Made by a program: the position numbers and the translations under genes
From: Deinococcus yavapaiensis KR-236
GTDB lineage: Bacteria > Deinococcota > Deinococci > Deinococcales > Deinococcaceae
Direction: 5' to 3'
NCBI RefSeq assembly: GCF_003217515.1
Contig: NZ_QJSX01000005.1
Location: 186,001-250,000, forward strand
DNA length: 64,000 nt
Shown here: positions 1 to 8,557 of the stretch, piece by piece
How positions within the stretch are numbered: position 1 is the first letter of the stretch
How the letters are laid out: every line of letters begins with the position of its first letter
The notes under the pieces: model-generated
What the model was told of the DNA's origin: nothing
Seen by the model: only the letters and a program-made list of their open reading frames with translations
The model's database searches: none

Positions 1-1070
1 CGTCCGGTCGCCTGCTCGCCCTCGACGCGTGGCGCGGCCTCACCGTGCTGTTGATGCTGCTCGTGAACAACGTCGCGCTCGGATCGCTGACGCCCGCGCA
101 ACTCAGGCACGCGCCGTGGGGCGGCGGCGTGACCTTGACGGACATGGTCTTTCCTTGGTTCTTGTTCTGCGCGGGCACCGCCATTCCGTTCGTGCTCGCC
201 GCGACGCGCAAGGCCAAGATGACGCCGCGCGACTTCACGCTGAAGCTCGCGTCGCGTACGGCGCTGTTGTTCCTCGTCGGGTGCTTTGTCGTGAGCGCCG
301 TGAACCGCTCGCCGACGTTCGGCTTGGGCGTGCTGCAAGTCATCGCGCTCGCGTCGCTCGTGGGCGCGCTGGGCGGCTTGCTCACCGTGCGCCCTCGGCT
401 CGCCCTTGCGTTCGCCCTGCTGCTGCTGTACGCGCTCGTCATCCACTGGTACCCGCTGCCCGGCGGAGTGCGGGGCGCCTTCGAGGAAGGCCGCAACGCC
501 ATCTCGCATCTCAACAGCGCGTACCTGGAGCCGCTCGGCTTGCGCGGCATGACGTCCGTCGTGCCGACGGGCGCGCTCGTGCTGCTCGGCAGCGTCGCGG
601 GCGAGTTCGCGCGAAGCGCCGACCGCCTCGCTTTTCGGCGTCTGCTCGCGTTCGGCCTCGCCCTGACGCTCGTCGGGTTGCTGTGGAGCTTGGTGCTGCC
701 CTTCAACAAGCCCGTCTGGACGTCGTCTTACATCGCGTTCAGCGCGGGCTTGGGAACACTGGGGCTGCTGGCATGCTTTTCGCTGGAACGCTTCTCGAAC
801 GCGGGCAGGTGGTTGTGGCCGCTGCTCGTGCCGGGCCGCAACGCCCTGTTCGCGTACGTCGCGCCGATCTTGTTCAAGGTTTGGGTCCTGCAGTCGTGGA
901 CGGTGAACTGGACGGGCAAGAGCGCCTCTTTGCAAGACAGCTTGCTGAGCCTCGCGCGCTCGAATCTCGGATCGCCGTGGGGCGGTCTGGCGTACACCGC
1001 CGGGTACATTCTCGTCGCGTGGCTCGCGCTTTGGTGGATGTACCGCAAGAACTGGCTGTGGAAGCTCTAG
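1..1070 (+). CDS. HGSNAT-like (DUF5009/COG4299) membrane acyltransferase, 5' partial
   Basis: The frame is open from base 3 with no start in reach, so the gene begins outside the window; 355 residues are visible. It opens with a LLALDAWRGLTVLLMLLVNN-type segment and then shows about nine hydrophobic segments. This matches the integral-membrane family related to heparan-alpha-glucosaminide N-acetyltransferase, which carries the D-x-x-RG motif at the start of its first membrane helix. Family members move acetyl groups across or at the membrane; the substrate here is unknown. A GTG at 45 is only an internal codon. The stop lies 7 bases before the next gene, whose AGGAG overlaps this stop, so the two are probably cotranscribed. 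Confidence 0.8.
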   Translation, partial: SGRLLALDAWRGLTVLLMLLVNNVALGSLTPAQLRHAPWGGGVTLTDMVFPWFLFCAGTAIPFVLAATRKAKMTPRDFTLKLASRTALLFLVGCFVVSAVNRSPTFGLGVLQVIALASLVGALGGLLTVRPRLALAFALLLLYALVIHWYPLPGGVRGAFEEGRNAISHLNSAYLEPLGLRGMTSVVPTGALVLLGSVAGEFARSADRLAFRRLLAFGLALTLVGLLWSLVLPFNKPVWTSSYIAFSAGLGTLGLLACFSLERFSNAGRWLWPLLVPGRNALFAYVAPILFKVWVLQSWTVNWTGKSASLQDSLLSLARSNLGSPWGGLAYTAGYILVAWLALWWMYRKNWLWKL

Positions 1071-1077
1071 GAGCGTC

Positions 1078-2208
1078 ATGAAACGCACTTGGCCGCTGGC
1101 ACTGCTCACCCTGACCCTCGTCGTCGGCGCGCTCGAACGCGGCGGCTTCGCGCAAGTCGCGGCGGTCGAAGGGCGCGTCACGGCGCTCGGCACGTCGGCG
1201 GACGAGGCGTACGCGTACGGCACGCCCGCCTTCGCCCGCCTCGTGCGCGAATCGTACGAAGGCGCGAAGGACGCGAACCTCGTGGATTTCGACGTGTGGC
1301 TGGAGCGCGCGTACGCCTCAACGCGCGCGGCGAAGCTGCCGGGCCGCGAGCAGTTGTCGCTGCGGGCCGCCCTCGCCACCCGCAAAGCCGAGCTGAACAC
1401 CGCCTCCGGCGAGGAGGAACGCACGCGCCTTCAGCGTGACACGGCCGCGTGGCTGCACAAGGCGATCAAGGCGATGATTCCGAGGTTCTCGCTCGAACGC
1501 GGCTTCGAGTTCGCCAACGCGGTTCGGCTCGGCGAGCGGCAGTGCCTGCTGCAAAGCGTGCTGATCTCGGGCTTGATGCAAAGCATGGACCTGAACGCGG
1601 GCACGGCGATGGTGTGGCGCAACGACAAGGGCGTGGAGACGAATCTCGGTCACGTCACGGCCGTGGTGCGCCTCGCGAACGGACGCGCTCTGCTCGTGGA
1701 CGCGTCGGACCCGCAGCCCTTCACGCGTCACCAAGGCTTGTTGCTGCGCGTGCGAAACGGCTCGGGTTTCGCGTACCGCTTCGTGCGGGCGCGGTACGGC
1801 GAGGACGACGAGATTCGCTCGTATCAAGACGTCGAGACCAACCGTTCGGTCGCCGTGAAGGACGCGCGACTCCTCGCGTACGACTACGTGCGCTCGCAGT
1901 TCGACTACTACCGCGGAGAGCGGGCGCCCAGCGGATTCATGGGCAAGAGTACGAAGGCGGGCCTCGCGGTGAGCGAAGGCTACCTGACGCGCGCCACGAA
2001 GCTCAGCGCGGACAATCCGCTCGCGGCGCTCGTCTTGGGACACGTGTACCGCGAGGAAGGGCAGGAAGCCAAGGCCCGCGCCCAGTACGAGCGCGCGTGG
2101 CACTTGTACGAGGCGGAGGGCCACGTACCGCCGAGCGCCGAGGCGGCCTTGAGGTGGGCAAAGTCGGCCAAGGTGCCCGCGCACACGTCCGTGGACGGCA
2201 AGCCATGA
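1078..2208 (+). CDS. Secreted transglutaminase-like protein with C-terminal TPR-like helices
   Basis: This 376-residue protein has an N-terminal signal peptide (MKRTWPLALLTLTLVVGAL, basic then hydrophobic), so it is exported. The middle carries Cys156 (RQCLLQS), His192 (LGHVTAVV) and Asp208 (LLVDASDP). Their order and spacing fit the catalytic triad of the transglutaminase-like/arylamine N-acetyltransferase fold. The last 60 residues contain a helical pair (ALVLGHVYREEGQEAKARAQY) resembling one tetratricopeptide repeat. AGGAG four bases before the ATG supports the start. It follows the acyltransferase by 7 bases. I do not know its substrate; the triad is inferred from spacing, not from an alignment. 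Confidence 0.65.
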   Translation: MKRTWPLALLTLTLVVGALERGGFAQVAAVEGRVTALGTSADEAYAYGTPAFARLVRESYEGAKDANLVDFDVWLERAYASTRAAKLPGREQLSLRAALATRKAELNTASGEEERTRLQRDTAAWLHKAIKAMIPRFSLERGFEFANAVRLGERQCLLQSVLISGLMQSMDLNAGTAMVWRNDKGVETNLGHVTAVVRLANGRALLVDASDPQPFTRHQGLLLRVRNGSGFAYRFVRARYGEDDEIRSYQDVETNRSVAVKDARLLAYDYVRSQFDYYRGERAPSGFMGKSTKAGLAVSEGYLTRATKLSADNPLAALVLGHVYREEGQEAKARAQYERAWHLYEAEGHVPPSAEAALRWAKSAKVPAHTSVDGKP

Positions 2209-2268
2209 CGGCGAGCGGGCCGTCCATGAAGATTCGAAAGGTTCAATTTGAGTTTGATGTGATCCTGT

Positions 2269-2274
2269 CATAAT
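2269..2274 (+). promoter_or_regulatory. -10 box CATAAT of the polysaccharide deacetylase gene, leaderless
   Basis: The box ends six bases before ATG 2281. TTGAGT at 2248-2253 (15-bp spacer) is a possible -35. Confidence 0.6.
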
Positions 2275-2280
2275 TTCGGC

Positions 2281-3504
2281 ATGTCGCGCTTCCGATTCTC
2301 GGCGGTTCTCGTGCTCGGCGCGCTCTCGCAGCCGTTCGCAACACCCCAGAACCCCCCGCCGCTCGTCGGTCCCCTGCCGGGGCAGGTACAGCCCGTCGCA
2401 CCGGGCACACGGCGCGCCCCGAGCTTGCCGCAGCTTCGCCTCGTGCCGCCGATTCGGGAGGTGGACAAGATCGAGTACCTCTCCAACGGCTTCATCGAGG
2501 TGGCGAGCGCCATCGTGCTCGTCGGCGCGGACGCCCGCAAAGACTGGCGTCCGCTCGCGGCGGAAGTCGCGCGCCGCACCTTCGACGCGCGTTCCTCGCT
2601 GGAGGAAGTCGACGTGACGATCTACGACAAAGCCTCGTACGGCGGCTTCGGAGGGCCGCTGCCCATCTTCACGGCGTCCGTTCCGAGAGCGCGCCTGAAC
2701 GACTTCCTGCGCTTCTCGATCGGCGAGCGACCGTACGATCGTGCTTGGACGGCGCCCCCGGCCGCCAAGACGTTCAAGATGACCGGGGCAGTCGAGCCGA
2801 CGAACGCCGCCGTACGAGGCTTTCTCGGGGAACGCGCCGACCTCGTCAAGCAGCAGATCGATCGAGCCGTCGCGCAGTTTCGGGGCGGCGAGCACGGCGG
2901 GATGTTCTTCAAGGGTAGTTCGCGCGTTCGCGCGGCGGCCCTCACGTTCGACGACGCGCCCCACCCGATGTACATGCCGCTCGTGCTGGACTTGCTGCGG
3001 CGCGAGAACGTGCAGGCGACCTTCTTCGTGATCGGCCGCAACGCCGAGGCGTACCCGTACTTCATCCACGACATGATCGAAGGCGGCCACGAGGTCGGCA
3101 ACCACACGTATCACCACGTGCGCTTGCCCCGCTTGCCGGACGCGACGGTGAGAAGCGAGTTGCAGATGACGAACGACGTCGTGCAGCGCATCACGGGCCT
3201 GCCCGTGCGGTACTTCCGCCCGCCCGGCGGCGAGTACTCGGTCAAGACGCTGCAGATCGCGCGGCAACTCGGGCTCACGACGACTTTCTGGACGGACGAT
3301 CCCGCCGACTTCACCAATCCCGGCCAAACGGTGCTGGAGTCGCGCCTCGTGCGGCGCCTTCGGCCCGGCGGCCTCGTGCTGCTGCACGACAACGCCCCCG
3401 AGGGCCTCGCGGTGCTCGCTCGCTTCGCTCGGGTCGCCGAGACGCGCGGCATCTCGCTGGTGACCGTCGGACAGCTCGCCGAGCAGGACCGTGCCGTTCG
3501 CTGA
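2281..3504 (+). CDS. Secreted polysaccharide deacetylase (NodB homology, carbohydrate esterase family 4)
   Basis: Residues about 220-400 form a NodB domain with the standard motifs: TFDDAP at 222-227 (catalytic base and metal Asp), HTYHH at 275-279 (metal His pair) and RPPGG at 313-317, followed by the LLHD segment near the end. Such enzymes deacetylate N-acetylated glycans such as peptidoglycan or chitin oligomers outside the membrane. A signal peptide is visible (residues 1-20, MSRFRFSAVLVLGALSQPFA), then a proline-rich linker and an N-terminal domain of about 190 residues that I do not recognise. The gene has a leaderless-type promoter. Its 3' end overlaps the following GNAT gene by 14 bp. 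Confidence 0.9.
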   Translation: MSRFRFSAVLVLGALSQPFATPQNPPPLVGPLPGQVQPVAPGTRRAPSLPQLRLVPPIREVDKIEYLSNGFIEVASAIVLVGADARKDWRPLAAEVARRTFDARSSLEEVDVTIYDKASYGGFGGPLPIFTASVPRARLNDFLRFSIGERPYDRAWTAPPAAKTFKMTGAVEPTNAAVRGFLGERADLVKQQIDRAVAQFRGGEHGGMFFKGSSRVRAAALTFDDAPHPMYMPLVLDLLRRENVQATFFVIGRNAEAYPYFIHDMIEGGHEVGNHTYHHVRLPRLPDATVRSELQMTNDVVQRITGLPVRYFRPPGGEYSVKTLQIARQLGLTTTFWTDDPADFTNPGQTVLESRLVRRLRPGGLVLLHDNAPEGLAVLARFARVAETRGISLVTVGQLAEQDRAVR

Positions 3505-4141
3505 GGATCGCCCCGCTGGGGCGATGGTTCGCCCCGCTCGCCGAACGGACTTCGCCGACCTCGCGCGCGTCGCGTACGACACGGGCTTCTTCGGAGAGAG
3601 CGCGCGACTTTATTTTCCCGACGAAACCCTGTTCGCCGACCTCTGGATTCGCCCGTACGTGCCACTGGCCCTGCCCGGCTTCGTCGCCCTGCTCGAAGGG
3701 CGAGTCGTCGGGTCGATTCTGGGAGCGCACGACGAGGGCGCGTACGAGGCCGCTATTCGGCGCGTCGCGCCCGCCCTCGCGCTTCGCGCGGCCTTCGGCG
3801 GCTACCCGAAGCTCCCCGCGTGCCTTCCCTACCTCGCGCGTCTGGCGCGGTACGCGGTGCCGCACGCTTCACCTCACGCGTTTCCCGCGCACCTGCACAT
3901 CAATGTCCTCGCGTCGGCGCGAGGTCTGGGACTCGGCGCGCGTCTTCTCGACGCGTACCTCGATTCCCTTCGTCAAGCGGGCGTGCGCGGCGTGCAACTC
4001 TCGGCCACGCGACGCAACGAGGCTGCCCTGCGGTTGTACGAATCGCGCGGCTTTCGCGTTCACGAAGCGCGCGTCACGCCTTTGTGGCGTCCGTGGACGG
4101 GCCGCGACGAAACGCACGTCGTGATGGCACGTTCCCTTTGA
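3491..4141 (+). CDS. GNAT-family N-acetyltransferase
   Basis: The protein (216 residues from GTG 3491, or 205 from the internal ATG at 3524) has the GNAT acetyl-CoA loop (LASARGLGLGARLLD) followed by the NEAALRLYESRGF strand-helix that closes the fold. It acetylates an unidentified amine. The GTG start lies inside the end of the deacetylase gene, giving a 14-bp overlap and likely translational coupling; ATG 3524 is the alternative and would begin exactly at the conserved domain. Substrate and pathway cannot be read from sequence. Confidence 0.8.
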   Translation: MPFAEDRPAGAMVRPARRTDFADLARVAYDTGFFGESARLYFPDETLFADLWIRPYVPLALPGFVALLEGRVVGSILGAHDEGAYEAAIRRVAPALALRAAFGGYPKLPACLPYLARLARYAVPHASPHAFPAHLHINVLASARGLGLGARLLDAYLDSLRQAGVRGVQLSATRRNEAALRLYESRGFRVHEARVTPLWRPWTGRDETHVVMARSL

Positions 4142-4170
4142 CCTTCGCTTTTCTCCTCACGCGCGCGGCG

Positions 4171-4176
4171 TAAACT
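4171..4176 (+). promoter_or_regulatory. -10 box TAAACT of the DedA gene, leaderless
   Basis: The box ends six bases before ATG 4183. The 15-base context taaactgccttcatg is identical at the cbiX-type gene (10683). Confidence 0.6.
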
Positions 4177-4182
4177 GCCTTC

Positions 4183-4797
4183 ATGGCGGACCCTTCCTTG
4201 TCCGAGTGGTTGGCGGCGCTCAGTCCAGCGGCGCTCGACGCGGCGACCTTCGGTATTTTGTTTCTCGAAGGTCTCGGCGTGCCCGTCCTGCCCGGCGTGC
4301 TTCCGATGCTCGCGCAAGCGAACGCTATCGACGCGGGCCGAACGACGTTCGTGGCGGCCGTGGTCTGGGCGACGCTCGGCGATATCGCGGGCGCCTTGAC
4401 GGTGTACGTGCTGGGCCGCTGGGGCACCCGGTTCGTTCCCGCCGCTTGGCGGCGCGCCTTGGAAAGCCCCAAGGCGCAGCGTAGCCTCGACCGCTGGGGA
4501 CTCGTGGCAGTGTTCTTCAGCCGCTGGCTGGTGTCTTTTCGCATCCCGATCACGCTCGGGGCGGGCGTCGCGAAGATGCGCTTTCGGGCGTACCTGACGG
4601 CGAGCGTGCTCGGGGCGTTGCTGCACATCGTCCTTTGGCAGGTGCTGCTGGGGCACTTCGGTCCGCAAATCGTCGAGTGGCTCGATTCGTACACGCGTTA
4701 TTGGCCCGTCTTGCTCGTCTTGCTGATCGCGTGGGCGGCGTTCGAGGTATGGCGTCACCGTCGATCGGGCAGCGGCGGCAACACCGAGCGCGTCTGA
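4183..4797 (+). CDS. DedA-family (SNARE-associated) membrane protein
   Basis: The protein has 204 residues with about five hydrophobic segments. It shows the DedA/VTT pattern: LEGLGVPVLPGVLPMLA near residue 30, the G-D-x-x-G turn (TLGDIAGALTVYVLGRWG) and the R-x-x-x-x-x-R basic helix (FSRWLVSFRIPITLGAGVAKM). DedA proteins are inner-membrane lipid scramblase-like or flippase-related proteins needed for envelope homeostasis; the exact lipid substrate here is unknown. The start follows TAAACT by six bases, a leaderless promoter. The last 43 bases overlap the convergent PIG-L gene. Confidence 0.85.
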   Translation: MADPSLSEWLAALSPAALDAATFGILFLEGLGVPVLPGVLPMLAQANAIDAGRTTFVAAVVWATLGDIAGALTVYVLGRWGTRFVPAAWRRALESPKAQRSLDRWGLVAVFFSRWLVSFRIPITLGAGVAKMRFRAYLTASVLGALLHIVLWQVLLGHFGPQIVEWLDSYTRYWPVLLVLLIAWAAFEVWRHRRSGSGGNTERV

Positions 4798-5717
4798 AGT
4801 TCGTTTTGACGCACGAACGCCTCCATGAATCGCCCGAGGATCAGCATCTGTGTCGCGTGCGTCCGAATCGCGCGCAGCTTCACGGCCTCTTGCGCTTCGG
4901 TGAGGCTGCGCCGTTGCCACGAGAGATTCACGCCGCGCGGCGGAATCGTGAGCGGCAAGGCGGGGTGGTAGCCTTTGGGCAACGGCCATTCCAAGCCGCC
5001 GTGGATGATCCAAAAGCGCAGCTTGTTCGTCGCGCCGCGCCGCGCCAAGGCGCGCGTCACGAAGTAACTCGCCGCTCGGTGGTCCGGATGCTGATCTTGA
5101 GGCGACGGCGCGAGGACGATGTCGGGCTTCACGCGGTTCAAGACCGTCTCGAAATCACGCTCGACGTTCGCGCCCGTGTACGCCGCGCCCGGCGAAAGCG
5201 TCCCGCCGTACGGCACGCGCGCGGCGCCCGTATAGCGCGAGCGGTACGGCGTGGCGTAATTCTCCAGGAACATGTGCAGGGTTCCGCCGTCGGGATACCC
5301 CAAGAAGTACAGGCGGCTCTGAGGCACCCCGAGAACCTCGGCGGCGCCGCGCGCCTCGACCATGCGCCGCCGACCGAGGTTCTGCAAGTCGGCAACGCGC
5401 GGACGCCTCGTGCGGTTGAGGAGAATCGCGTCGAACTCGAAGCCGTCCCCGTTCGTCATCCACACGATGAAGACGGTCGCGCCCGCGTCCTGGGCTTGCT
5501 GAATGGCGCCCGCGCAGCACAGCGACTCGTCGTCGGGGTGAGGTGAAACGACGAGCACGCGCTGCCTCGCCTTGAACACCTCGACTTCCTGAAGTCCCAC
5601 GATGGTCGCGGCGGCCCTTGGGTACAGCAAACGCAGCGCGGGCGACGCGTTGATCGCGAAGGCCGCGAACAGCACCACGAAGGCCGTGAGAACGACGATG
5701 AATTGGCGCCGGGTCAC
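4755..5717 (-). CDS. PIG-L/LmbE family deacetylase, membrane-anchored
   Basis: Residues 7-25 are one hydrophobic N-terminal segment, probably a signal anchor. The PIG-L zinc motif PHPDDE is at 59-64, and the second zinc His is in a QHPDHRAA segment in the C-terminal half. The family removes acetyl groups from N-acetylglucosamine conjugates and related metabolites; the substrate here is unknown. The GTG start follows TAGACT by exactly six bases (leaderless). The promoter overlaps the stop codon of the ArsR gene just upstream on the same strand. The 3' end runs 43 bp into the DedA gene on the other strand. Confidence 0.88.
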   Translation of the reverse strand: MTRRQFIVVLTAFVVLFAAFAINASPALRLLYPRAAATIVGLQEVEVFKARQRVLVVSPHPDDESLCCAGAIQQAQDAGATVFIVWMTNGDGFEFDAILLNRTRRPRVADLQNLGRRRMVEARGAAEVLGVPQSRLYFLGYPDGGTLHMFLENYATPYRSRYTGAARVPYGGTLSPGAAYTGANVERDFETVLNRVKPDIVLAPSPQDQHPDHRAASYFVTRALARRGATNKLRFWIIHGGLEWPLPKGYHPALPLTIPPRGVNLSWQRRSLTEAQEAVKLRAIRTHATQMLILGRFMEAFVRQNELQTRSVLPPLPDRR

Positions 5718-5721
5718 TCGG

Positions 5722-6300
5722 TCAGTCTAGAGGACGCGCTTCAAGCGAAGCTGGCGAATCGGCGCGGCGGTACACGCCATTGGCCCGCGTCATAAGGCCC
5801 GCTCCGATCAGTTCGCGGCGCAGCGTGAAGAAGTCCTCGTGGAATTCGGCGATTTTGGAGCTCACCTCGCGCTCGGTGTAGTCGCGCTCCGGCTCGAAGT
5901 GATCGGCGAGCCACGCCAAGATGACGTCACGCTTCTTGCGTTGCGCGGGAATCGTCGTGAGCCGTCCGTCTTTCAGGTACGACCGAAGGATCTTCTCGCG
6001 GTAGAGGTTCTCGCCGGGAGGCGGCGTGTCTTGGCGCAGCAGCACGAGATGCGCCAACGAGGCCGAGAACACGTCTCGGTTCGCCGAGTACAGCACGTAC
6101 GGGCCGTCACGGCGCGCCTGAAGCAGTTTCGCGTCCGTGAGGGCGGAGAGGTGATGGCTGACCGTGGCAGGAGACAACTTGAGGATCGCGGCGAGTTCGT
6201 CGCCGTGACGTTCCTGCTCCCAGGTGAGATTGACGATTACGAGGCGACCGGGGTGCGAGAGGGCTTTGAAGGTCTCGGCGGCTTGCTTGAGTTGCGTCAC
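5722..6300 (-). CDS. ArsR-family transcriptional regulator with C-terminal DUF2087-like domain
   Basis: The protein has 192 residues. Residues 5-90 are an ArsR winged helix (FKALSHPGRLVIVNL, then SPATVSHHLSALTDAKLL as the recognition helix). The C-terminal part (KKRDVILAWLADHFEPERDYTE through FHEDFFTLRRELIGAGLM) matches the DUF2087 extension found on some ArsR regulators. No cysteine metal-site pattern is obvious, so a metal sensor is not implied. AAGGAG sits six bases before GTG 6300 but directly abuts the ATG at 6306, so the GTG is the better start. The PIG-L gene follows 4 bases downstream with its own promoter. Confidence 0.85.
   Translation of the reverse strand: MTQLKQAAETFKALSHPGRLVIVNLTWEQERHGDELAAILKLSPATVSHHLSALTDAKLLQARRDGPYVLYSANRDVFSASLAHLVLLRQDTPPPGENLYREKILRSYLKDGRLTTIPAQRKKRDVILAWLADHFEPERDYTEREVSSKIAEFHEDFFTLRRELIGAGLMTRANGVYRRADSPASLEARPLD
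5724..5729 (-). promoter_or_regulatory. -10 box TAGACT of the PIG-L gene, leaderless
   Basis: AGTCTA on the plus strand; the box ends six bases before GTG 5717 and overlaps the ArsR stop codon. Confidence 0.6.
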
Positions 6301-6325
6301 GGGCATCTCCTTCGATGCGATGTCT

Positions 6326-6350
6326 GCTTCGAAGCTTAAGGCGCTTCGAA
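6326..6350. promoter_or_regulatory. GCTTCGAA direct repeat upstream of the ArsR gene, possible operator
   Basis: GCTTCGAAGC, a perfect palindrome, occurs at 6326-6335, and GCTTCGAA recurs at 6343-6350, starting 17 bases later. The site lies 26 bases upstream of the ArsR start codon, where autoregulatory operators are common. Binding is an inference. Confidence 0.35.
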
Positions 6351-6533
6351 CATTCTCGAATCGGCTGGAGTGCTTAGGCCGACTTCCGACGACCGCCTGA
6401 GTTCGCACCCCTGAGTCGCCCAAACATTCCTCAATCATCCCGCACCTTCTACGATCCTCTCGAATCGAGGTGGTTCCGACTTCAGCGCGGCCCCACCGAA
6501 ACGAATTCGACTTCTCGCATCAGGAGGCTTTTC

Positions 6534-7058
6534 ATGAAACGCTCGACCCTTTCTTTGCTCTCGGCCCTCGCGCTCCTCGCCAGCTCGAACGTCTTCGCTT
6601 CACGCTGGCACGACAACCTAAAAGTGCTCAGCGGCCCCGAAGTCTGCATCGACCAAGCCATGATCTCGACCGGACCCTCGTTCGATGAGCAGCTCGGCCA
6701 GTTCGTGGCGGGCGCGTTGCGCAGCGACGCCGCGTACCGCGGCCTCAACTTCGGCAAAGTCAAAGTCGACGACTGCGCCGGCTTCTTGTACTTCGTCGGC
6801 ACCATCAAGAACACGCCGAGCGGCATCGTGTACGGCGGCCACTTGCAACTCGTCATTCAGACGGGCACCCTGAACGACATCAAGACGACGAGGCTCAAGA
6901 CGGTCTCCGAAGGCGGCAAGGTGGACTACGTGCCAATCTGGGACGTCGAGACGGTCGTGGGCATCGCGCCGAACCGCGACGACTTGATGAAAGTGCTGGC
7001 CAGAGAAGCCGTGGACATGTTCAAGGTCTTCGTCGAGGACTGGTACGCCAAGCACTGA
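6534..7058 (+). CDS. Secreted protein of unknown function
   Basis: I do not recognise this 174-residue protein. It has a clear signal peptide (MKRSTLSLLSALALLASSNVFA, cleavage after FA) and two cysteines in the mature part (VCIDQ, DDCAGF) about 40 residues apart that could form a disulphide outside the cytoplasm. No transmembrane segment follows, so it should be periplasmic or released. AGGAGG lies seven bases before the ATG, a strong canonical ribosome site that contrasts with the leaderless neighbours. A TACGAT at 6450 could be its -10 box, giving a leader of about 70 bases. Confidence 0.75.
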   Translation: MKRSTLSLLSALALLASSNVFASRWHDNLKVLSGPEVCIDQAMISTGPSFDEQLGQFVAGALRSDAAYRGLNFGKVKVDDCAGFLYFVGTIKNTPSGIVYGGHLQLVIQTGTLNDIKTTRLKTVSEGGKVDYVPIWDVETVVGIAPNRDDLMKVLAREAVDMFKVFVEDWYAKH

Positions 7059-7079
7059 CCGAGCACGCCAGCACGAACG

Positions 7080-7127
7080 GGCGGGCGCGCTCCCCTGGGC
7101 AAGTTGCACAGGAGAAACCTGCCCGCC
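7080..7127. terminator. Possible stem-loop after the secreted-protein gene
   Basis: GGCGGGC (7080-7086) pairs with GCCCGCC (7121-7127), and a nested CTCC/GGAG pair lies inside. No T-run follows, so it is only a weak terminator candidate. Nothing else is evident in the gap 7059-7251. Confidence 0.3.
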
Positions 7128-7251
7128 GCGCCCCGAGACTTCTCGAAGCGCGGGCCGATCCCGACACTCCCGCGCCGAGGTTCGAAGACGGGCCGTCGAT
7201 GCTCGTCGAGACGAGGTGCAACTTCGAACGCCACGGGCGCGTAACAAGGGT

Positions 7252-7476
7252 ATGCTCAACGTTATTTCCATCGTCCTCGGCGTGGTCGCCATCGTCTTCT
7301 TGCTGCTGGGGTTCATTCCGCTGCTGGGCTGGACGAACTGGTTCCTGACGCTGCCCGCCGCGCTCGTCGGCCTCGTGCTCGGCGCGCTGAGCAGAGAGCG
7401 CGGCGGGCTGGTGCTGAACGGCTCCGTGCTCGCTCTCGCCGCGCTGCGCCTCTTCCTCGGCGGCGGCGTCCTTTGA
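7252..7476 (+). CDS. Small two-helix membrane protein, unknown function
   Basis: The protein has 74 residues from ATG 7252. It begins with a hydrophobic helix (NVISIVLGVVAIVFLLLGFI), then a WTNWFLTLPAALVGLVLGAL helix, a short charged loop (SRERGG) and a third hydrophobic stretch. It resembles short DUF-type inner-membrane proteins found widely in bacteria, but I cannot assign a function. AAGGG lies just before the ATG at very short spacing. An in-frame upstream start at 7216 would add 12 unlikely basic residues. It converges on the M20 peptidase gene with 4 bases between stops. Confidence 0.6.
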   Translation: MLNVISIVLGVVAIVFLLLGFIPLLGWTNWFLTLPAALVGLVLGALSRERGGLVLNGSVLALAALRLFLGGGVL

Positions 7477-7480
7477 CGCG

Positions 7481-8551
7481 TCAAACGATCGGACGGTCTT
7501 GGTAAAGCTCGATGAAGCGGCGCAGCATCCGAAGTCCCGTCTCCAAGCTTTCGGGCACGACCCACTCGTCTTCGCGGTGCGCGTTGCCGCCCTTGTACAC
7601 GCCGAGGGCGAGGGCGGGAATTCCGTACGGCGCGGCGGCGTTCGCGTCCGTGGAACTCGCCGCCGTGCGAACCTCCACGCCGACCGTCTCGGCGGCGCGC
7701 CGCGCGAGGCGCAGCAACGCGTCGCTTTGCAAATCGCCGCCCGGACGGTCTCCGACCATCTCCAAGCGCGCGGCGACGCCGACGGTGCGCGCCGCGCCCT
7801 CGATGGTGCTTCTCGCCTGCTCTTCCAAGTTCTCCAGCGCCACGGCGTCGAGCGAGCGAAGGTCGAGCAGGAACTCTGCCGACGCCGCGATGGAGTTGAT
7901 GCTCGTGCCGCCCTTGGCCTCGCCGACGTTCACGGTCGTGCGCGGATGCTGTGGAAGGTGCAGGCTGTACAACCCGGTGATGGCGAGGCCAAGGGCGTGC
8001 AGGGCGCTCGGCGCCTTGTCACCCCACGAGTGTCCGCCCGGCCCCGTGAACGTCACCTTGTAGCGGCGCACGCCGACCGCTTTCGTGACGGCCAATCCGA
8101 GGTAGCCGTCGACGGCCACGAACGCCCCGATCTCCTCGGCGTGCCGCTCCAGCAGGTGCTTGGCGCCCTTGAGGTCCCCGAGCCCCTCCTCGCCGACATT
8201 CGCGACGAACCACAGCGGCCTCGACAGGCGGCGCGCGTCGATCATGCCCAGCAGCGAGGTCAGCACGGCGAGGCTCGCCGAGTTGTCTCCCAGGCCGGGG
8301 CCCGTGAGCTTGCCGCGCCGTTCACGAACGGTGAGGTCGGTGCCCTTGGAGAAGACGGTGTCGAGGTGCGACGCCAGCACGAGCGCCTTGCCGACCTTCG
8401 GTCCGATGCGCACGAGGACGTTGCCGACCTCGTCGCGCTCCACCTCGTGCCCGTGTTGGGACCACAAGCGCGAGACGAGCTCGGCGCGCTCGCCCTCCTC
8501 GAAGGTCGGGGCGGGCGTCGTCGCGATACGCAAGAGGTAATCGAGGGGCAC
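7481..8551 (-). CDS. M20-family metallopeptidase (di-zinc aminoacylase/peptidase)
   Basis: The protein has 356 residues with the complete di-zinc set of the M20 family: SHLDTVF (first His and catalytic Asp), GLGDNSASL (bridging Asp), the GEEGLGDLKG catalytic Glu-Glu, the VDGYLG Asp, and a C-terminal GGNAHREDEW His. A dimerisation or lid domain (about residues 165-275, GPGGHSWGDK) sits in the middle, as in PepT/carboxypeptidase G2 types. It hydrolyses small peptides or N-acyl amino acids in the cytosol; the substrate is not evident. The GTG start follows TAGACT by six bases, a leaderless promoter. Confidence 0.88.
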   Translation of the reverse strand: MPLDYLLRIATTPAPTFEEGERAELVSRLWSQHGHEVERDEVGNVLVRIGPKVGKALVLASHLDTVFSKGTDLTVRERRGKLTGPGLGDNSASLAVLTSLLGMIDARRLSRPLWFVANVGEEGLGDLKGAKHLLERHAEEIGAFVAVDGYLGLAVTKAVGVRRYKVTFTGPGGHSWGDKAPSALHALGLAITGLYSLHLPQHPRTTVNVGEAKGGTSINSIAASAEFLLDLRSLDAVALENLEEQARSTIEGAARTVGVAARLEMVGDRPGGDLQSDALLRLARRAAETVGVEVRTAASSTDANAAAPYGIPALALGVYKGGNAHREDEWVVPESLETGLRMLRRFIELYQDRPIV

Positions 8552-8557
8552 GCGGTC

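Noticed and set aside
1318..3582. Very long open frame (754 codons) on the minus strand
   Set aside because: It is antisense to three supported genes and has Arg-rich shadow composition typical of GC-rich DNA; similar long frames at 12082-13995, 51072-54083 and 55490-58244 were discarded for the same reason.
4138..4143. TTGACC as -35 of the DedA promoter
   Set aside because: The spacer to TAAACT would be 27 bp, too long for a sigma70-type promoter.
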